A stretch of 64,000 bases of DNA from Sphingomonas melonis (GCF_013409985.1 NZ_JACCBY010000002.1:124001-188000), one strand, 5' to 3'; positions 17,933-28,138 are shown, counted from the first letter of the stretch. Made by a program: numbers and translations. Notes: a model not told the origin generated them from the sequence alone.

Positions 17933-19960
17933 ATGAAGTCCTTCCTCCTCGCCGGTCTGCTCGGCGCCTCGGCGCTTGCCAGCATCGTCCATGCGCAGAG
18001 CACCCCCGCGCCGGCCGCCGCCGTGATCGGCAAGCCGGAACTTGGCACCTATGGCTTCGACACCGCCGGCATGAACACCGCGGTCGCGCCGGGCGACGAT
18101 TTCTACGACTATGCCAACGGCACCTGGGCGAAGACCACCGCCATCCCCGCCGACAAGTCGAGCTTCGGCGCGTTCGACGTGCTTGCCGATCGCTCGCGCG
18201 ACCGCACCCGCGGCATCCTCGAATCGGCGGCCAGGACCAAGGGGTCGAAGATCGGCACCGCTTATGCGACCTATCTCGACACCGCGGCGATCGAGAAGAA
18301 GGGTCTCGCCCCGATCATGCCATGGCTCGCCGAGATCAAGGCGGTGACCAAGGCGGGCTATCCGACGCTGATCGCCAGGGCGGCGAAGCAGGGCGTCGGC
18401 ACGCCATTCGGCACCGGCGTGGGTCAGGACGCCAAGAACCCCGAAGTCTATATCGTCGGGGTCCGCCAGTCGGGCCTCGGCCTGCCCGATCGCGATTATT
18501 ATCTCGACGCCAAGAACGCGAAGGAAAAGGCGGGCTACGAGGCGCATATCGCCAAGATGTTCACCCTCGCCGGCGAACCCGATGCCGCGGCGCGGGCGAA
18601 GGCGCTGGTCGATTTCGAGACGCAGATCGCGCAGGTCAGCTGGACGCGGATCGACAGCCGCGACGCCAACAAGACCTATAACAAGACCGGCATGGCCGAC
18701 CTGACCCGCAGCGCGCCGGGCTTCGACTTCGTCACCTATCTGAAAGCGCTCGGCACGCCGGTCGACAGCCTCAATGTCAGCCAGCCCTCGGCGATCACCG
18801 GCATCGCCAAACTGATCGCGGCCGCACCGATCGCGGTGTTGCAGGACCAGCTCCTCATCCGCAGCCTCGACAACTACGCCGACGTGCTGCCCGCCGCCTT
18901 CGATGCCGAGCAATTCGCCTTCTACGGCACGTTGCTCTCGGGCACGCCGCAGCAGGAGGAGCGCTGGAAGCGCGCGGTCGGCTTCACCAGCGGCGCCCTG
19001 TCCGACGAGGTCAGCAAGGTCTATGTCGCGCAATATTTCCCGCCCGCGACCAAGGCGGCGGCGGACAGCCTCGTCAAGAACGTGCTGGCGGCGATGGGCA
19101 CCCGCATCGACAAGCTCGACTGGATGGCGCCGGAGACCAAGGTCAAGGCGCATGCCAAGCTTGCCGCCTTTACTCCGAAGATCGGCTATCCCGATCGCTG
19201 GCGCGACTATTCCGCACTGAAGATCGTCGCCGGCGACGCGTTCGGCAACGAACGGCGTGCGGCGGAATGGCGCTATGCCTATAACATCGGCCATCTCGGC
19301 AAGCCGTTGCAGCGCTGGGAATGGGGCATGACGCCGATGACGGTCAACGCTTATGCCAATTTCGGCATGGTCGAGATCGTTTTCCCCGCCGCGATCCTGC
19401 AGCCGCCGTTCTTCGATCCCAACGCCGATCCGGCGGTCAATTACGGCGGCATCGGTGCGGTGATCGGCCACGAGCTGAGCCACCATTTCGACGATCAGGG
19501 CTCGAAATACGATGCCAGGGGCCAACTCACCGACTGGTGGACGCCACAGGACGTCGAACGGTTCAAGGCGCTCACCGGCAAGCTCGTCGTGCAATATGAT
19601 GCGTACGAGCCGCTGCCCGGCCTGCACGTGAAGGGTGCGCTGACGCTCGGCGAGAACACCGCCGATCTCGCCGGCCTGTCGGTCGCCTATGACGCGTACA
19701 AGACGTCGCTGAATGGCCGCGAGGCACCGGTGATCGACGGCATGACCGGCGACCAGCGTTTCTATCTCGGCTGGGCGCAGGTGTGGCGCCGCAACTATCG
19801 CGAGGCCAACCTCAAGCAGCGGCTGATGACCGATCCGCACAGCCCGTCGCAGCAGCGCACCTGGGTCGTCCGCAACCTCGACCCCTGGTATGCGGCGTAC
19901 AAACCCGCCCCGACCGGCAAGATCGTCCTGCCGCCGGAACAGCGCGTGCGGATCTGGTAG
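17933..19960 (+). CDS. M13-family zinc metallopeptidase, second of tandem pair
   Basis: 675 residues from the ATG at 17933 with GGGAG seven bases upstream and a signal peptide ending SIVHAQ. It is collinear with the preceding gene through its whole length, sharing VAPGDDFYDYANGTW, HELSHHFDDQG (from about residue 513), GENTADLAG and ILQPPFFDPNADPAVNYGG. All zinc ligands and the catalytic Glu are kept, so both copies should be active. Divergence is greatest in the N-terminal substrate-cavity domain, which suggests different peptide preferences. The terminator right before its ribosome-binding site makes its transcription unusual. Confidence 0.95.
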   Translation: MKSFLLAGLLGASALASIVHAQSTPAPAAAVIGKPELGTYGFDTAGMNTAVAPGDDFYDYANGTWAKTTAIPADKSSFGAFDVLADRSRDRTRGILESAARTKGSKIGTAYATYLDTAAIEKKGLAPIMPWLAEIKAVTKAGYPTLIARAAKQGVGTPFGTGVGQDAKNPEVYIVGVRQSGLGLPDRDYYLDAKNAKEKAGYEAHIAKMFTLAGEPDAAARAKALVDFETQIAQVSWTRIDSRDANKTYNKTGMADLTRSAPGFDFVTYLKALGTPVDSLNVSQPSAITGIAKLIAAAPIAVLQDQLLIRSLDNYADVLPAAFDAEQFAFYGTLLSGTPQQEERWKRAVGFTSGALSDEVSKVYVAQYFPPATKAAADSLVKNVLAAMGTRIDKLDWMAPETKVKAHAKLAAFTPKIGYPDRWRDYSALKIVAGDAFGNERRAAEWRYAYNIGHLGKPLQRWEWGMTPMTVNAYANFGMVEIVFPAAILQPPFFDPNADPAVNYGGIGAVIGHELSHHFDDQGSKYDARGQLTDWWTPQDVERFKALTGKLVVQYDAYEPLPGLHVKGALTLGENTADLAGLSVAYDAYKTSLNGREAPVIDGMTGDQRFYLGWAQVWRRNYREANLKQRLMTDPHSPSQQRTWVVRNLDPWYAAYKPAPTGKIVLPPEQRVRIW

Positions 19961-20037
19961 CGGGTTTCTCCCCGACCCGTGGGCAGGGGGGCATTGCCGA
20001 TCAGCACCCCTTCTGCCCCGCGCCTGCCAAACTTCCC

Positions 20038-20146
20038 CCGTCACCCCGGACTTGTTCCGGGGTCCACCCTGCGGCGAGGAGAGTGGGTTGAGAACACAGC
20101 AAACCCCCGCGGCCCGGTGGACTCCGGAACGAGTCCGGGGTGACGG
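20038..20146 (-). repeat. 109-bp palindromic intergenic repeat, copy B (reverse orientation)
   Basis: Same 30-49-30 structure as the other copies, but with the spacer reading on the minus strand. The left unit on the plus strand carries CCCCGGACTTGTTCCGGGG. It occupies the 373-base gap between the second M13 gene and cckA (19961-20333). The remainder of the gap shows flanking blocks of the same repeat and no gene. Confidence 0.9.
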
Positions 20147-20333
20147 GTAGGAGGAGGATGCGGAACGAACCTAACCTCGCCACCTCGACCGTATGTGCTT
20201 GTCCTGCCCGACTCACGGGGGAGATATTCGCGCCCGCCAGAGGGAACCGATACGCCCCAACGACTTGCTCGTGCGCCAGGCCCCCACCAATCGCTTGACC
20301 TGACCCGTCCGATCCCGCGATGACGGCGCGGCC

Positions 20334-22709
20334 ATGGCGTCGCCTCCGATCTTCGATCATCCCACCCGCACTGCCGCGCTGATCGCCGGCGTGATCACGC
20401 TCGCCGCCGCGGTCCTGGTCCTCGCCGTCGTCGGCAGCCTTGTTGCCGCCGCCGGGTTCCTAGCGGTCGGCATCATCGCCGCCGGCATGGTCTTCGCCTG
20501 GCATCTGCTCACCCCGCAGCACGCCACCGAACCCCGCACGATCGACTGGGAATTCACCCGTGCCGTCGCCCAGGCGAGCAGCGACGCGGTCGCGATCACC
20601 GATCGTGCCGGCCGCCTCGTCTGCGCCAACGACGCCTATGAGGCGCTGTTCGCCGGCTTCCCGACGCCGCCCGGCCTGCCGCTCGACAATGACGGCGTCG
20701 CGCTGCTTGGCAACGCCGGGCGCATCGCCTGGCGCGAGGGCAATGGCGTCGTCCGCAACCTCCAGGTCGGCGTCCACCGTATCTGCGCGCGTATCACCCG
20801 CGCTGGCGATGCGGGCGACATGCTCGTCTGGCGCTTCTCGGTGCTCGAGGAGCAGGACGTCGCCGCCTCCACCGAGGCGCTGATCGAGGGCGCGACCGGG
20901 GACCGGCTCGGCGGCGCCGGCGTGATGGCGGCGCTGATCTGCCCCGACGGCCGCGTCCGCGCCGCCAATCGCGTGCTCGCCCAGCGCGCGCTCGGCAGCG
21001 GCGAGCGCCTCGAAGGGCGCGATTTCGCCCGGCTGCTGATCACCGACAGCCGCGGCCTCGTCCGGTTCGAGCGCGAGGGCCTCGACGGCACGCCGCTGCG
21101 CGTCGTCCAGATCCCCTTCATGGATTCGGAGGATGCGCCGGTGCTCGTCGCGCTGCTCGACGACGAGGACAGCGCGCCCGCGATCGGCGCCTCCGCCTCG
21201 GCGCACGTGCGCAGCCTGGTCAGCCTGATGCCGTTCGGCATGGCGCTCGTGGATCGCGAGGGCAAGTTCCTCCAGATGAACGACGCCTTCATCCGCGCCG
21301 CGGGGGTCGAATCGCGCACCCCGCCGCTCTATCCCGGCGATCTCGTCGTGCGCGAGGACAAGGCCGCGGTCGCCGATGCGATTCGCCGCTTCGCCGGCGG
21401 CGCGACGCATTCGTCCGACATGGCGGTGCGCCTCAAGAGCCATCCCGAGGAGCCGGTCGCGCTCACCATCGCTGGCGCCCGCGGGCTCGGCGATGCCGCG
21501 GTGCTGCTCAGCCTCAAGGACAATAGCGAGGAAAGCCGTCTGAAGCGCGAGGTCGCACAGGCGACCAAGATGCAGGCGGTCGGCCAGCTCGCCGGCGGTG
21601 TCGCACATGATTTCAACAACATCCTGACCGCGATCATCGGCCATTGCGACCTGATGATGATGCGGCACTCGCCCGGCGACAGCGATTACGACGACATCCA
21701 GCAGATCCGCACCAATTCGAACCGCGCCGCCAGCCTGACCCGCCAGTTGCTCGCGTTCAGCCGCCAGCAGACGCTGCGCCCGCAGACGCTGCAACTGCCC
21801 GATGTCGTCGCCGAAGTGTCCAACCTGCTCAAGCGCCTGATGGGCGAACAGATCCGCCTCGACGTCACCCATGGCCGCAACCTCGGTGCGGTGCGCGCCG
21901 ATCCGGGGCAGCTCGAACAGGTCGTCGTCAACCTCGCGGTCAATGCGCGCGACGCGATGCTCGCGCACAATCCGGGCGGCGGCGGCACGCTGACCATTCA
22001 GACCAAGTCGGTGACCGCCACCGAGGTGCGCGCGATGGCCTCCGACATCCTGCCCGTCGCCGATTACACCGCGCTGGTGGTGAGCGACGAGGGCGGCGGC
22101 ATCCCTCCGGAGATCCTGCCCAAGATTTTCGAACCCTTCTTCACCACCAAGGAAGTCGGCAAGGGCACCGGCCTCGGCCTGTCGACTGTCTATGGCATCG
22201 TCAAACAGTCGGGTGGCTGGATCTTCGCCGAATCGAAACCGGGGCAGGGCGCCACCTTCACCATGTACCTGCCGGTCCATGCGGCCGGCACCGTCACCCG
22301 CGTCCCCGCCTCGCGCCCCAGCCCCAAGCCGGTCGAGATGTGGGGCACCGGCACCATCCTGCTCGTCGAGGACGAGGGCATGGTCCGCGCCGTCGCCGAG
22401 CGCGCGCTGACGCGGCAGGGCTATACGGTCATGACCGCGGAGAACGGCGAGGCGGCGCTCGAGCTGCTCGAACGCAACGGCCGCCCCGACCTGTTGATCA
22501 GCGACGTGGTGATGCCGACGATGGACGGCCCGACGATGGTCCGCCACGCCCGCGACCGCTATCCCGACCTGCCGATCATCTTCATGTCCGGCTATGCGGA
22601 GGAGCAATTGCGCCGCTCGATCGACCTCGACAACGTCGCCTTCCTGCCGAAGCCGTTCAGCGTCCAGCAGCTCGCCGAGGCGGCGCGGGACGTGCTGGTC
22701 GGACGGTAG
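20334..22709 (+). CDS. cckA: Hybrid histidine kinase CckA
   Basis: 791 residues. Two membrane helices (about residues 13-57) are followed by PAS-like sensor regions (about 70-390) and a HisKA domain with phospho-acceptor His425 in [12 protein letters not shown]. An ATPase domain ([29 protein letters not shown]) and a C-terminal receiver with Asp724 in [12 protein letters not shown] complete it. In alphaproteobacteria CckA feeds phosphate through ChpT to CtrA and CpdR and so controls the cell cycle, motility or envelope genes. A one-domain receiver gene follows 174 bases later. Confidence 0.95.
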   Translation: MASPPIFDHPTRTAALIAGVITLAAAVLVLAVVGSLVAAAGFLAVGIIAAGMVFAWHLLTPQHATEPRTIDWEFTRAVAQASSDAVAITDRAGRLVCANDAYEALFAGFPTPPGLPLDNDGVALLGNAGRIAWREGNGVVRNLQVGVHRICARITRAGDAGDMLVWRFSVLEEQDVAASTEALIEGATGDRLGGAGVMAALICPDGRVRAANRVLAQRALGSGERLEGRDFARLLITDSRGLVRFEREGLDGTPLRVVQIPFMDSEDAPVLVALLDDEDSAPAIGASASAHVRSLVSLMPFGMALVDREGKFLQMNDAFIRAAGVESRTPPLYPGDLVVREDKAAVADAIRRFAGGATHSSDMAVRLKSHPEEPVALTIAGARGLGDAAVLLSLKDNSEESRLKREVAQATKMQAVGQLAGGVAHDFNNILTAIIGHCDLMMMRHSPGDSDYDDIQQIRTNSNRAASLTRQLLAFSRQQTLRPQTLQLPDVVAEVSNLLKRLMGEQIRLDVTHGRNLGAVRADPGQLEQVVVNLAVNARDAMLAHNPGGGGTLTIQTKSVTATEVRAMASDILPVADYTALVVSDEGGGIPPEILPKIFEPFFTTKEVGKGTGLGLSTVYGIVKQSGGWIFAESKPGQGATFTMYLPVHAAGTVTRVPASRPSPKPVEMWGTGTILLVEDEGMVRAVAERALTRQGYTVMTAENGEAALELLERNGRPDLLISDVVMPTMDGPTMVRHARDRYPDLPIIFMSGYAEEQLRRSIDLDNVAFLPKPFSVQQLAEAARDVLVGR

Positions 22710-22883
22710 ACACGCCGCGGGCAGGGGGCGGGGGCGATGCGGTGGCTCGGGATCACACGGACGGCGATTTCCCACATCCAGCGCGCTGGATGGTGCGCAA
22801 TTCGAACGCGCACGCCTCGCCACAGCGCAGCGCGACAAAATCATCTGTTGGCATTGCGCAATGACCGCGGGTAAGGGCGCGGC

Positions 22884-23234
22884 ATGGCTTCTCCTACGCA
22901 GATCCTCATCGTCGAGGATGAACCGCTCATCGCGATGATGCTCGAGGATTTTCTCGAGGTCCTGGACAAGACGTCCGCCGGTACCGTCGACACGGTCGCC
23001 GGCGCGCTCGCGCGGGTCGAGGACGGCGGCATCGACGCCGCGATCCTCGACGTCAACCTGCGCGGCGGTGAAAAGAGCACGCCGATCGCCGAAGCGTTGG
23101 CGGCCCGCGACATCCCCTTCATCTTCGCCACCGGCGGCAGCGACGACAGCGTCGATGCGCAGTTCCGCGACCGGCCGGTATTGCAGAAGCCGTTCACCAT
23201 GGACGGTGTCGCCAAGGCGCTCGACGCGCTCTGA
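22884..23234 (+). CDS. Single-domain response regulator (CheY-like receiver)
   Basis: 116 residues forming only a receiver domain: acidic pocket in LIVEDEPLIAMM, phospho-acceptor Asp56 in AAILDVNLRGGE, Thr in FATGGSD and Lys in QKPFTMDG. There is no output domain. It lies 174 bases downstream of cckA on the same strand, so it could receive phosphate from, or act as a sink for, a nearby kinase. Other family members act as stand-alone shuttles in general stress or phosphorelay circuits. The partner is inference. Confidence 0.9.
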   Translation: MASPTQILIVEDEPLIAMMLEDFLEVLDKTSAGTVDTVAGALARVEDGGIDAAILDVNLRGGEKSTPIAEALAARDIPFIFATGGSDDSVDAQFRDRPVLQKPFTMDGVAKALDAL

Positions 23235-23346
23235 ACCCGATGGGCGAACGCCGCACGGCGTGTCGACGGACGTTCGTAGCTGAAAATACGATTATCCGCG
23301 TAACAAGCTTGCGTTGACGGGGGCTCTCGCGACATAGGGCGTCGCC

Positions 23347-25065
23347 ATGACCCAGTTTGACAAGTCCCGCCTGCCGAGCCGCCACGTCTCGGTCGGCCCC
23401 GAACGCGCTCCGCACCGCAGCTATTATTACGCCATGGGCATCGGCGAGGAGGATATCGCCAAGCCGTTCGTCGCGCTCGCCAGCGCCGGCAACAATTCCG
23501 CACCGTGCAATACCACGCTCGACGGCCAGGCCGATGCCGCGCAGGCCGGCGTGATCCAGGGCGGCGGCATGCCGCGCCGCTTCAACACGATCACCGTCAC
23601 CGACGGCATCGCGATGGGCCATCAGGGGATGAAGGCCTCGCTGGTCAGCCGCGAGGTCATCGCCGATTCGGTCGAACTCTCGGTCCGCGGTCATTGCTAC
23701 GACGCGCTCGTCGGCTTCGCCGGCTGCGACAAGTCGCTGCCCGGCATGATGATGGCGATGCTGCGCCTCAACATCCCGTCGATCTTCGTCTACGGAGGCT
23801 CGATCCTGCCCGGCCGCTTCCATGATCGCGACGTCACCGTCGTCGACGTGTTCGAGGTGGTCGGCAAATATGCCGCCGGCGGCTGCCCGCTGTCGGAAGT
23901 GCACGAACTCGAAAAGGTCGCCTGTCCCGGCCACGGTGCCTGTGGCGGCCAGTTCACCGCCAACACCATGGCCTGCGTCGGCGAGGCGATCGGCCTCAGC
24001 CTGCCCAACAGCAACATGGTGCCCGCGCCATATTCGACCCGCGAACAGATCGCCGTCGCCGCCGGCGCGCAGGTGATGGAGCTGGTCGCAAAGCAGCTGC
24101 GTCCGCGCGACATCTGCACCCGCGCCGCCTTCATCAACGCCGCCCGCGTCGTCGCCGCGACCGGCGGTTCGACCAACGCCGCGCTGCATCTGCCGGCTAT
24201 GGCGAGCGAGGCGGGCATCGACTTCGACCTGTTCGACGTTGCCGAAGCTTTCAAATCAACGCCGTACATCGCGGACCTCAAGCCCGGCGGGAAGTATGTG
24301 GCGAAGGACATGTACGAGGCGGGCGGCGTCTACATGCTGATGAAGACGATGCTTGCCGGTGGCCTGCTCGACGGCGATTGCATCACCGTCACCGGCAAGA
24401 CGCTCGCCGAGAACATCGATCAGGTGACGTGGAACCCCGACCAGAAGGTCATCTACGACGTCAGGACGCCGCTGAGCCCGACCGGCGGCGTCGTCGGCCT
24501 GCGCGGCAGCCTCGCGCCCGATGGCGCGATTGTGAAGGTCGCCGGCATGCACCGCCTCCAGTTCGAGGGGCCGGCGCGCGTCTTCGACTGCGAGGAGGAT
24601 TGCTTCGCCGCAGTCGAAGCCCGCTCGATCAACGAGGGCGAGGTGCTGATCATCCGCTACGAAGGGCCCAAGGGCGGCCCCGGCATGCGCGAGATGCTGT
24701 CGACCACCGCCGCGCTCTACGGGCTCGGCATGGGCGAGAAGGTCGCGCTGATCACCGACGGCCGGTTCTCCGGCGCGACGCGCGGGTTCTGCATCGGCCA
24801 TGTCGGTCCCGAGGCGGCCGAGGGCGGCCCGATCGCCCTGGTCGAGGATGGCGACACGATCCGCATCGATGCCGAGGCCGGCACGATCGACCTCGTCGTC
24901 GACGAGGCGGTGCTGGCGGCGCGGCGGGCGGCATGGCGCCCGCGGGTGAACGATTACGGCTCGGGCGCATTGTGGCGCTATGCCCAGAACGTCGGTCCCG
25001 CTTGGCAGGGCGCTGTCACCCATCCCGGCGCCAAGGCCGAAACGCACGTCTATGCCGATATCTGA
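23347..25065 (+). CDS. ilvD: Dihydroxy-acid dehydratase
   Basis: 572 residues, IlvD/Edd family. It dehydrates dihydroxy-acids to 2-keto acids in valine, leucine and isoleucine synthesis, using an iron-sulphur cluster. Cluster cysteines are visible in [25 protein letters not shown] and [16 protein letters not shown]. The C-terminal domain has [12 protein letters not shown] and [16 protein letters not shown]. Related sugar-acid dehydratases exist, but the [18 protein letters not shown] and [13 protein letters not shown] stretches favour IlvD. It is first in an overlapping operon with a lipoprotein, nnr and an RNA methyltransferase. Confidence 0.93.
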   Translation: MTQFDKSRLPSRHVSVGPERAPHRSYYYAMGIGEEDIAKPFVALASAGNNSAPCNTTLDGQADAAQAGVIQGGGMPRRFNTITVTDGIAMGHQGMKASLVSREVIADSVELSVRGHCYDALVGFAGCDKSLPGMMMAMLRLNIPSIFVYGGSILPGRFHDRDVTVVDVFEVVGKYAAGGCPLSEVHELEKVACPGHGACGGQFTANTMACVGEAIGLSLPNSNMVPAPYSTREQIAVAAGAQVMELVAKQLRPRDICTRAAFINAARVVAATGGSTNAALHLPAMASEAGIDFDLFDVAEAFKSTPYIADLKPGGKYVAKDMYEAGGVYMLMKTMLAGGLLDGDCITVTGKTLAENIDQVTWNPDQKVIYDVRTPLSPTGGVVGLRGSLAPDGAIVKVAGMHRLQFEGPARVFDCEEDCFAAVEARSINEGEVLIIRYEGPKGGPGMREMLSTTAALYGLGMGEKVALITDGRFSGATRGFCIGHVGPEAAEGGPIALVEDGDTIRIDAEAGTIDLVVDEAVLAARRAAWRPRVNDYGSGALWRYAQNVGPAWQGAVTHPGAKAETHVYADI

Positions 25066-25429
25066 TCGCGCGGCGGCGGGAGCGGCGTTGCTGCTTCTCG
25101 CCGCCTGCAGCGATCCGCGCACCGGCGGCAACGCCGTGGCGCAGGCGGTGGCCGAGCATGACGGCGACATCCTCTGCGCGCGCGGTGGCGCTGCGATGGC
25201 GCGCGACTGTACCGTGAACCGGACACCGGGCACGCGTGGCCTGATCCTCACCCTGCGCCACCCCGATGGCGGCTTCCGCCGCCTGCTCGTCACCCGCGAT
25301 GGGCGCGGCGTCGTCGCGGCGGATGGGGCGGAGCCCGCGATGGTGAGCATCGTGGAGAAGGGCACGATCGACGTCGCGGTCGGCGGTGACCGCTATCGCC
25401 TGCCGGCCACGATCGGAGCGGCGCGATGA
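25052..25429 (+). CDS. Small predicted lipoprotein
   Basis: 125 residues. The start at 25052 overlaps the end of ilvD by 14 bases and gives a lipoprotein signal ([19 protein letters not shown], lipobox LAAC). The mature part holds [14 protein letters not shown], whose two cysteines could pair, and a beta-rich tail ([31 protein letters not shown]). The stop overlaps the nnr start (ATGA). I recognise no family. Translational coupling to both neighbours suggests a real gene despite the unexpected cellular location compared with its cytosolic neighbours. Confidence 0.8.
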   Translation: MPISDRAAAGAALLLLAACSDPRTGGNAVAQAVAEHDGDILCARGGAAMARDCTVNRTPGTRGLILTLRHPDGGFRRLLVTRDGRGVVAADGAEPAMVSIVEKGTIDVAVGGDRYRLPATIGAAR

Positions 25430-26814
25430 TCGCCATCGATGGCCGGCCGATCCTCACCGCCGCGCAGATGCGCGCCGCCGAAGATGCTGCCGTCGCCGGC
25501 GGCGTTTCGGTCACTGCGCTGATGCAGCGGGCGGGGGAGGGCATCGCCCATGCCGCGCGCCGCCTTGCCGCCGGTGGCGAGATCCTGATCCTTTGCGGGC
25601 CGGGCAACAATGGCGGTGACGGCTATGTCGCCGCGGTCACGCTCGCGGGGCTCGGCCACGCCGTCCGCGTCGCCGCCAGCGTACCGCCGAAGACCGACGC
25701 GGCGACCGCCGCCCGTGCCGCCTGGACCGGTGCGATCGAGCCGCTGGCCGAGGCCGGCCCCGCGCCGATCCTGCTCGACTGTCTGTTCGGCACCGGCGTC
25801 ACCCGCCCGCTTGCCCCGGAGATCGATACAGCGCTGGCCCGCCTGTCCGCGACGGCGCGCGTCGTCATCGCCGCGGACCTGCCGAGCGGCACCAACGCCG
25901 ACACCGCCACCGCAGCCGATTGGGCGCGCAACCATCCCGTCACCGTCACGCTCGCGCTGGGTGCGCTCAAGCCCGCGCATGTCCTTCATCCGGCCGCCGC
26001 GACATGCGGCAGCGTGCGCCTGATCGATCTCGGCATCGACTGCGCGGGTCCGGTCAGCGTGGTGCGGGCGCCGACCCTGCCGCAGCCGGGCCCCGACTCG
26101 CACAAATACACCCGCGGCATGGTGGCGGTCGTCGCCGGACGGATGGAGGGTGCCGCCCGGCTCGCCGCCGTCGCCGCGCTGCGCAGTGGCGCCGGCTATG
26201 TCGCGCTCTATGGCGGCAGCGGCCAGGGCGGTCCCGACGCGCTCGTCCACCGCTCCTACGATCCCGAGGCGCTCGCCGACGAGCGGATCGGCGCGATCCT
26301 CATCGGTCCCGGTCTCGGCCGCGACGACGACGCGCGCCACCGCCTGCACGAACTCATCGACGCCGACGCGCATCCCCTCGTCATCGACGGTGACGCGCTC
26401 CACCTCCTGGACCCCGAGGCTTTGCACGACCGCCGCCACCCCGTCGTGCTGACGCCGCACGCTGGCGAGTTCCGCGCGCTGTTCGGCACACCCGACGGCT
26501 CGCTGATCGATCAGGCACGCGCCGCCGCGACCCGTGCGAACGCCATCGTCGTCCTCAAAGGCCCCACCACGATCGTGGCGAGCGCCACCCATGCCCGCAT
26601 CCACCCGGCCGGCAATCCCTGGCTGTCCACCGCCGGCACCGGTGACGTGCTCGCCGGCACGATCGCCGCGCAACTCGCGCACGCGCATGTCGATCCGCTC
26701 GCCGCCGCCGATGCCGGCGTCTGGTTGCACGCCCGCGCCGCGCGTATCGCCGGGAAAAGCTTCATCGCCGACGACTTGGCAAATGCGCTCACCCCGGCCA
26801 GAGCCGGCGCATGA
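25426..26814 (+). CDS. nnr: Bifunctional NAD(P)H-hydrate repair enzyme (epimerase and ADP-dependent dehydratase)
   Basis: 462 residues. The N-terminal YjeF_N domain (about 1-210) has ILCGPGNNGGDGYVAA and LLDCLFGTGVTRPL and epimerises R- to S-NAD(P)HX. The C-terminal carbohydrate-kinase-like domain (about 220-462) has HKYTRGMVAVVAGRMEGAA, GPGLGRDDDA, VVLTPHAGEF and the NPWLSTAGTGDVLAGTIAA motif, and it dehydrates S-NAD(P)HX using ADP. Together they repair damaged nicotinamide cofactors. Four-base ATGA overlaps join it to the lipoprotein gene before and the methyltransferase after. Confidence 0.95.
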   Translation: MIAIDGRPILTAAQMRAAEDAAVAGGVSVTALMQRAGEGIAHAARRLAAGGEILILCGPGNNGGDGYVAAVTLAGLGHAVRVAASVPPKTDAATAARAAWTGAIEPLAEAGPAPILLDCLFGTGVTRPLAPEIDTALARLSATARVVIAADLPSGTNADTATAADWARNHPVTVTLALGALKPAHVLHPAAATCGSVRLIDLGIDCAGPVSVVRAPTLPQPGPDSHKYTRGMVAVVAGRMEGAARLAAVAALRSGAGYVALYGGSGQGGPDALVHRSYDPEALADERIGAILIGPGLGRDDDARHRLHELIDADAHPLVIDGDALHLLDPEALHDRRHPVVLTPHAGEFRALFGTPDGSLIDQARAAATRANAIVVLKGPTTIVASATHARIHPAGNPWLSTAGTGDVLAGTIAAQLAHAHVDPLAAADAGVWLHARAARIAGKSFIADDLANALTPARAGA

Positions 26815-27998
26815 CCTCCCCCGATACGATTCTGCGCGTCGCGGCGCGCGGCGATGGCGTTACCGCCGATGGCCGCCACGCCGCCTTCGCCGCGCCCGGC
26901 GACCTGCTGAACGACGACGGCACGCTGACCCATGGGCCGCACCACCAGCAGCCGCCCTGCCGCCATTTCCCCGAATGCGGCGGCTGCCAGCTCCAGCATC
27001 TCGACGACGACGCCTATGCCGCCTTCGTGACCGACCGCGTCGCCAGCGCGCTCGACGGCCAGGACCTCACCGCCACGCTGCGCCCGCCGCTGGTGTCACC
27101 GCCCAACACCCGCCGCCGCGCGACGCTGCACGCGGAAGGGAAGGGCGGCCGCGTCACGCTCGGTTTCACTGCCGAGAAAAGCCATGCGATCGTCGACATG
27201 CGCGAATGCCATATCCTCGCGCCCGCGCTGTTCGCGATCGTCGCACCGCTGCGGACCTTGCTCCAGAAGCTCGGCTTCAAGCGGCGCGGCGACGTCCATC
27301 TGACGCTGTCCGATCAGGGGCCGGACGTGATGGTGACCAACCTCACCGCCGACGGCCTCGCCGCCGCCGAGGCGATCACGAGCTTCTGCGAACGCCATGG
27401 CATCGCCCGCTTCACGCTCGACAGCGGCATCGGTGCGGAGACGCGCTGGGAGCCACAGCCGGTGACGATCACGCTCGGCGGCCATCCGGTGCCGCTGCCC
27501 CCCGCTGCCTTCCTGCAGGCCACGCAGGAGGGCGAGGACGCGCTCGTCGCCGCGATGCGGGAGGCGACCAGCGGCGCGGCCACCGTCGCCGACCTGTTCG
27601 CCGGGCTTGGCACCTTCACGCTGGCGTTGGCCGCCCGTGTCTACGCGGCGGAGGGCGCCCGCGATGCGCTCTTCTCGCTCAAGGCCGCGGCGGGCAGGGG
27701 GCAATTGCCGGTCTTCACCGAACATCGCGATCTCTACCGTCGTCCGCTGACCGTGACCGAACTCGACCGCTTCGACGCGATCGTCATCGACCCGCCGCGC
27801 GCCGGCGCCCGCGACCAGGTCGAGGCGCTCGCCGCTTGCCAGTCGAAGGTGATCGGCTACGTCTCGTGCAACCCGTCGAGCTTCGCCCGCGACGCGCGTC
27901 TGCTGGTCGACGGCGGCTGGCGGATCGACTGGGTCCAGCCCGTCGGCCAGTTCCGCTGGTCCACCCACGTCGAACTGGCAGCGCGCTTCTTCCGGTAA
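26811..27998 (+). CDS. TrmA/RumA-family class I SAM-dependent RNA methyltransferase (23S rRNA m5U type)
   Basis: 395 residues. An N-terminal iron-sulphur site is visible as CRHFPECGGCQLQHL, with a further Cys in MRECHIL. The catalytic domain has the SAM motif VADLFAGLGTFTLALA, the IVIDPPRAGAR motif and the nucleophile Cys in VSCNPSSFARD. These enzymes make 5-methyluridine in 23S rRNA or tRNA. Whether the target is the RlmD or RlmC site cannot be decided from sequence alone. It ends the ilvD operon; the stop is followed by a large inverted repeat facing truA. Confidence 0.92.
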   Translation: MTSPDTILRVAARGDGVTADGRHAAFAAPGDLLNDDGTLTHGPHHQQPPCRHFPECGGCQLQHLDDDAYAAFVTDRVASALDGQDLTATLRPPLVSPPNTRRRATLHAEGKGGRVTLGFTAEKSHAIVDMRECHILAPALFAIVAPLRTLLQKLGFKRRGDVHLTLSDQGPDVMVTNLTADGLAAAEAITSFCERHGIARFTLDSGIGAETRWEPQPVTITLGGHPVPLPPAAFLQATQEGEDALVAAMREATSGAATVADLFAGLGTFTLALAARVYAAEGARDALFSLKAAAGRGQLPVFTEHRDLYRRPLTVTELDRFDAIVIDPPRAGARDQVEALAACQSKVIGYVSCNPSSFARDARLLVDGGWRIDWVQPVGQFRWSTHVELAARFFR

Positions 27999-28006
27999 TT
28001 GGTTCG

Positions 28007-28134
28007 CGCGAAGGCGCGAAGGCGCGAAGAGGTTTCGCCAAGGGCGAACCTATCGACCGGAAGACCCGCCACCGCATGGGGAACGTGCTGCGGATGTTCC
28101 GGTCGCACCACCTTCGCGCCTTCGCGCCTTCGCG
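28007..28134. repeat. Nested inverted repeat between convergent genes
   Basis: Perfect 23-base arms (28007-28029 and 28112-28134) are built from the 8-mer GGCGCGAA in tandem. Inside lies a second 9-bp pair, CGACCGGAA at 28054-28062 with TTCCGGTCG at 28097-28105. The element nearly fills the 140-base gap between the RNA methyltransferase stop (27998) and the truA stop (28139). It could serve as a bidirectional transcription block, though it lacks T-runs. Confidence 0.85.
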
Positions 28135-28138
28135 TGAA

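Noticed and set aside
17855..20044. Long minus-strand frame opposite the second M13 gene, with similar frames opposite the first M13 gene, cckA, pckA and rapZ-chvG
   Set aside because: Each mirrors a real gene in third-codon register and shows only Arg/Asp/Gly-rich low-complexity protein.
23238..23280. Hairpin CGAACG...CGTTCG after the single-domain receiver gene
   Set aside because: Only a short 6-7-bp stem with a long loop and no T-run; too weak to call.
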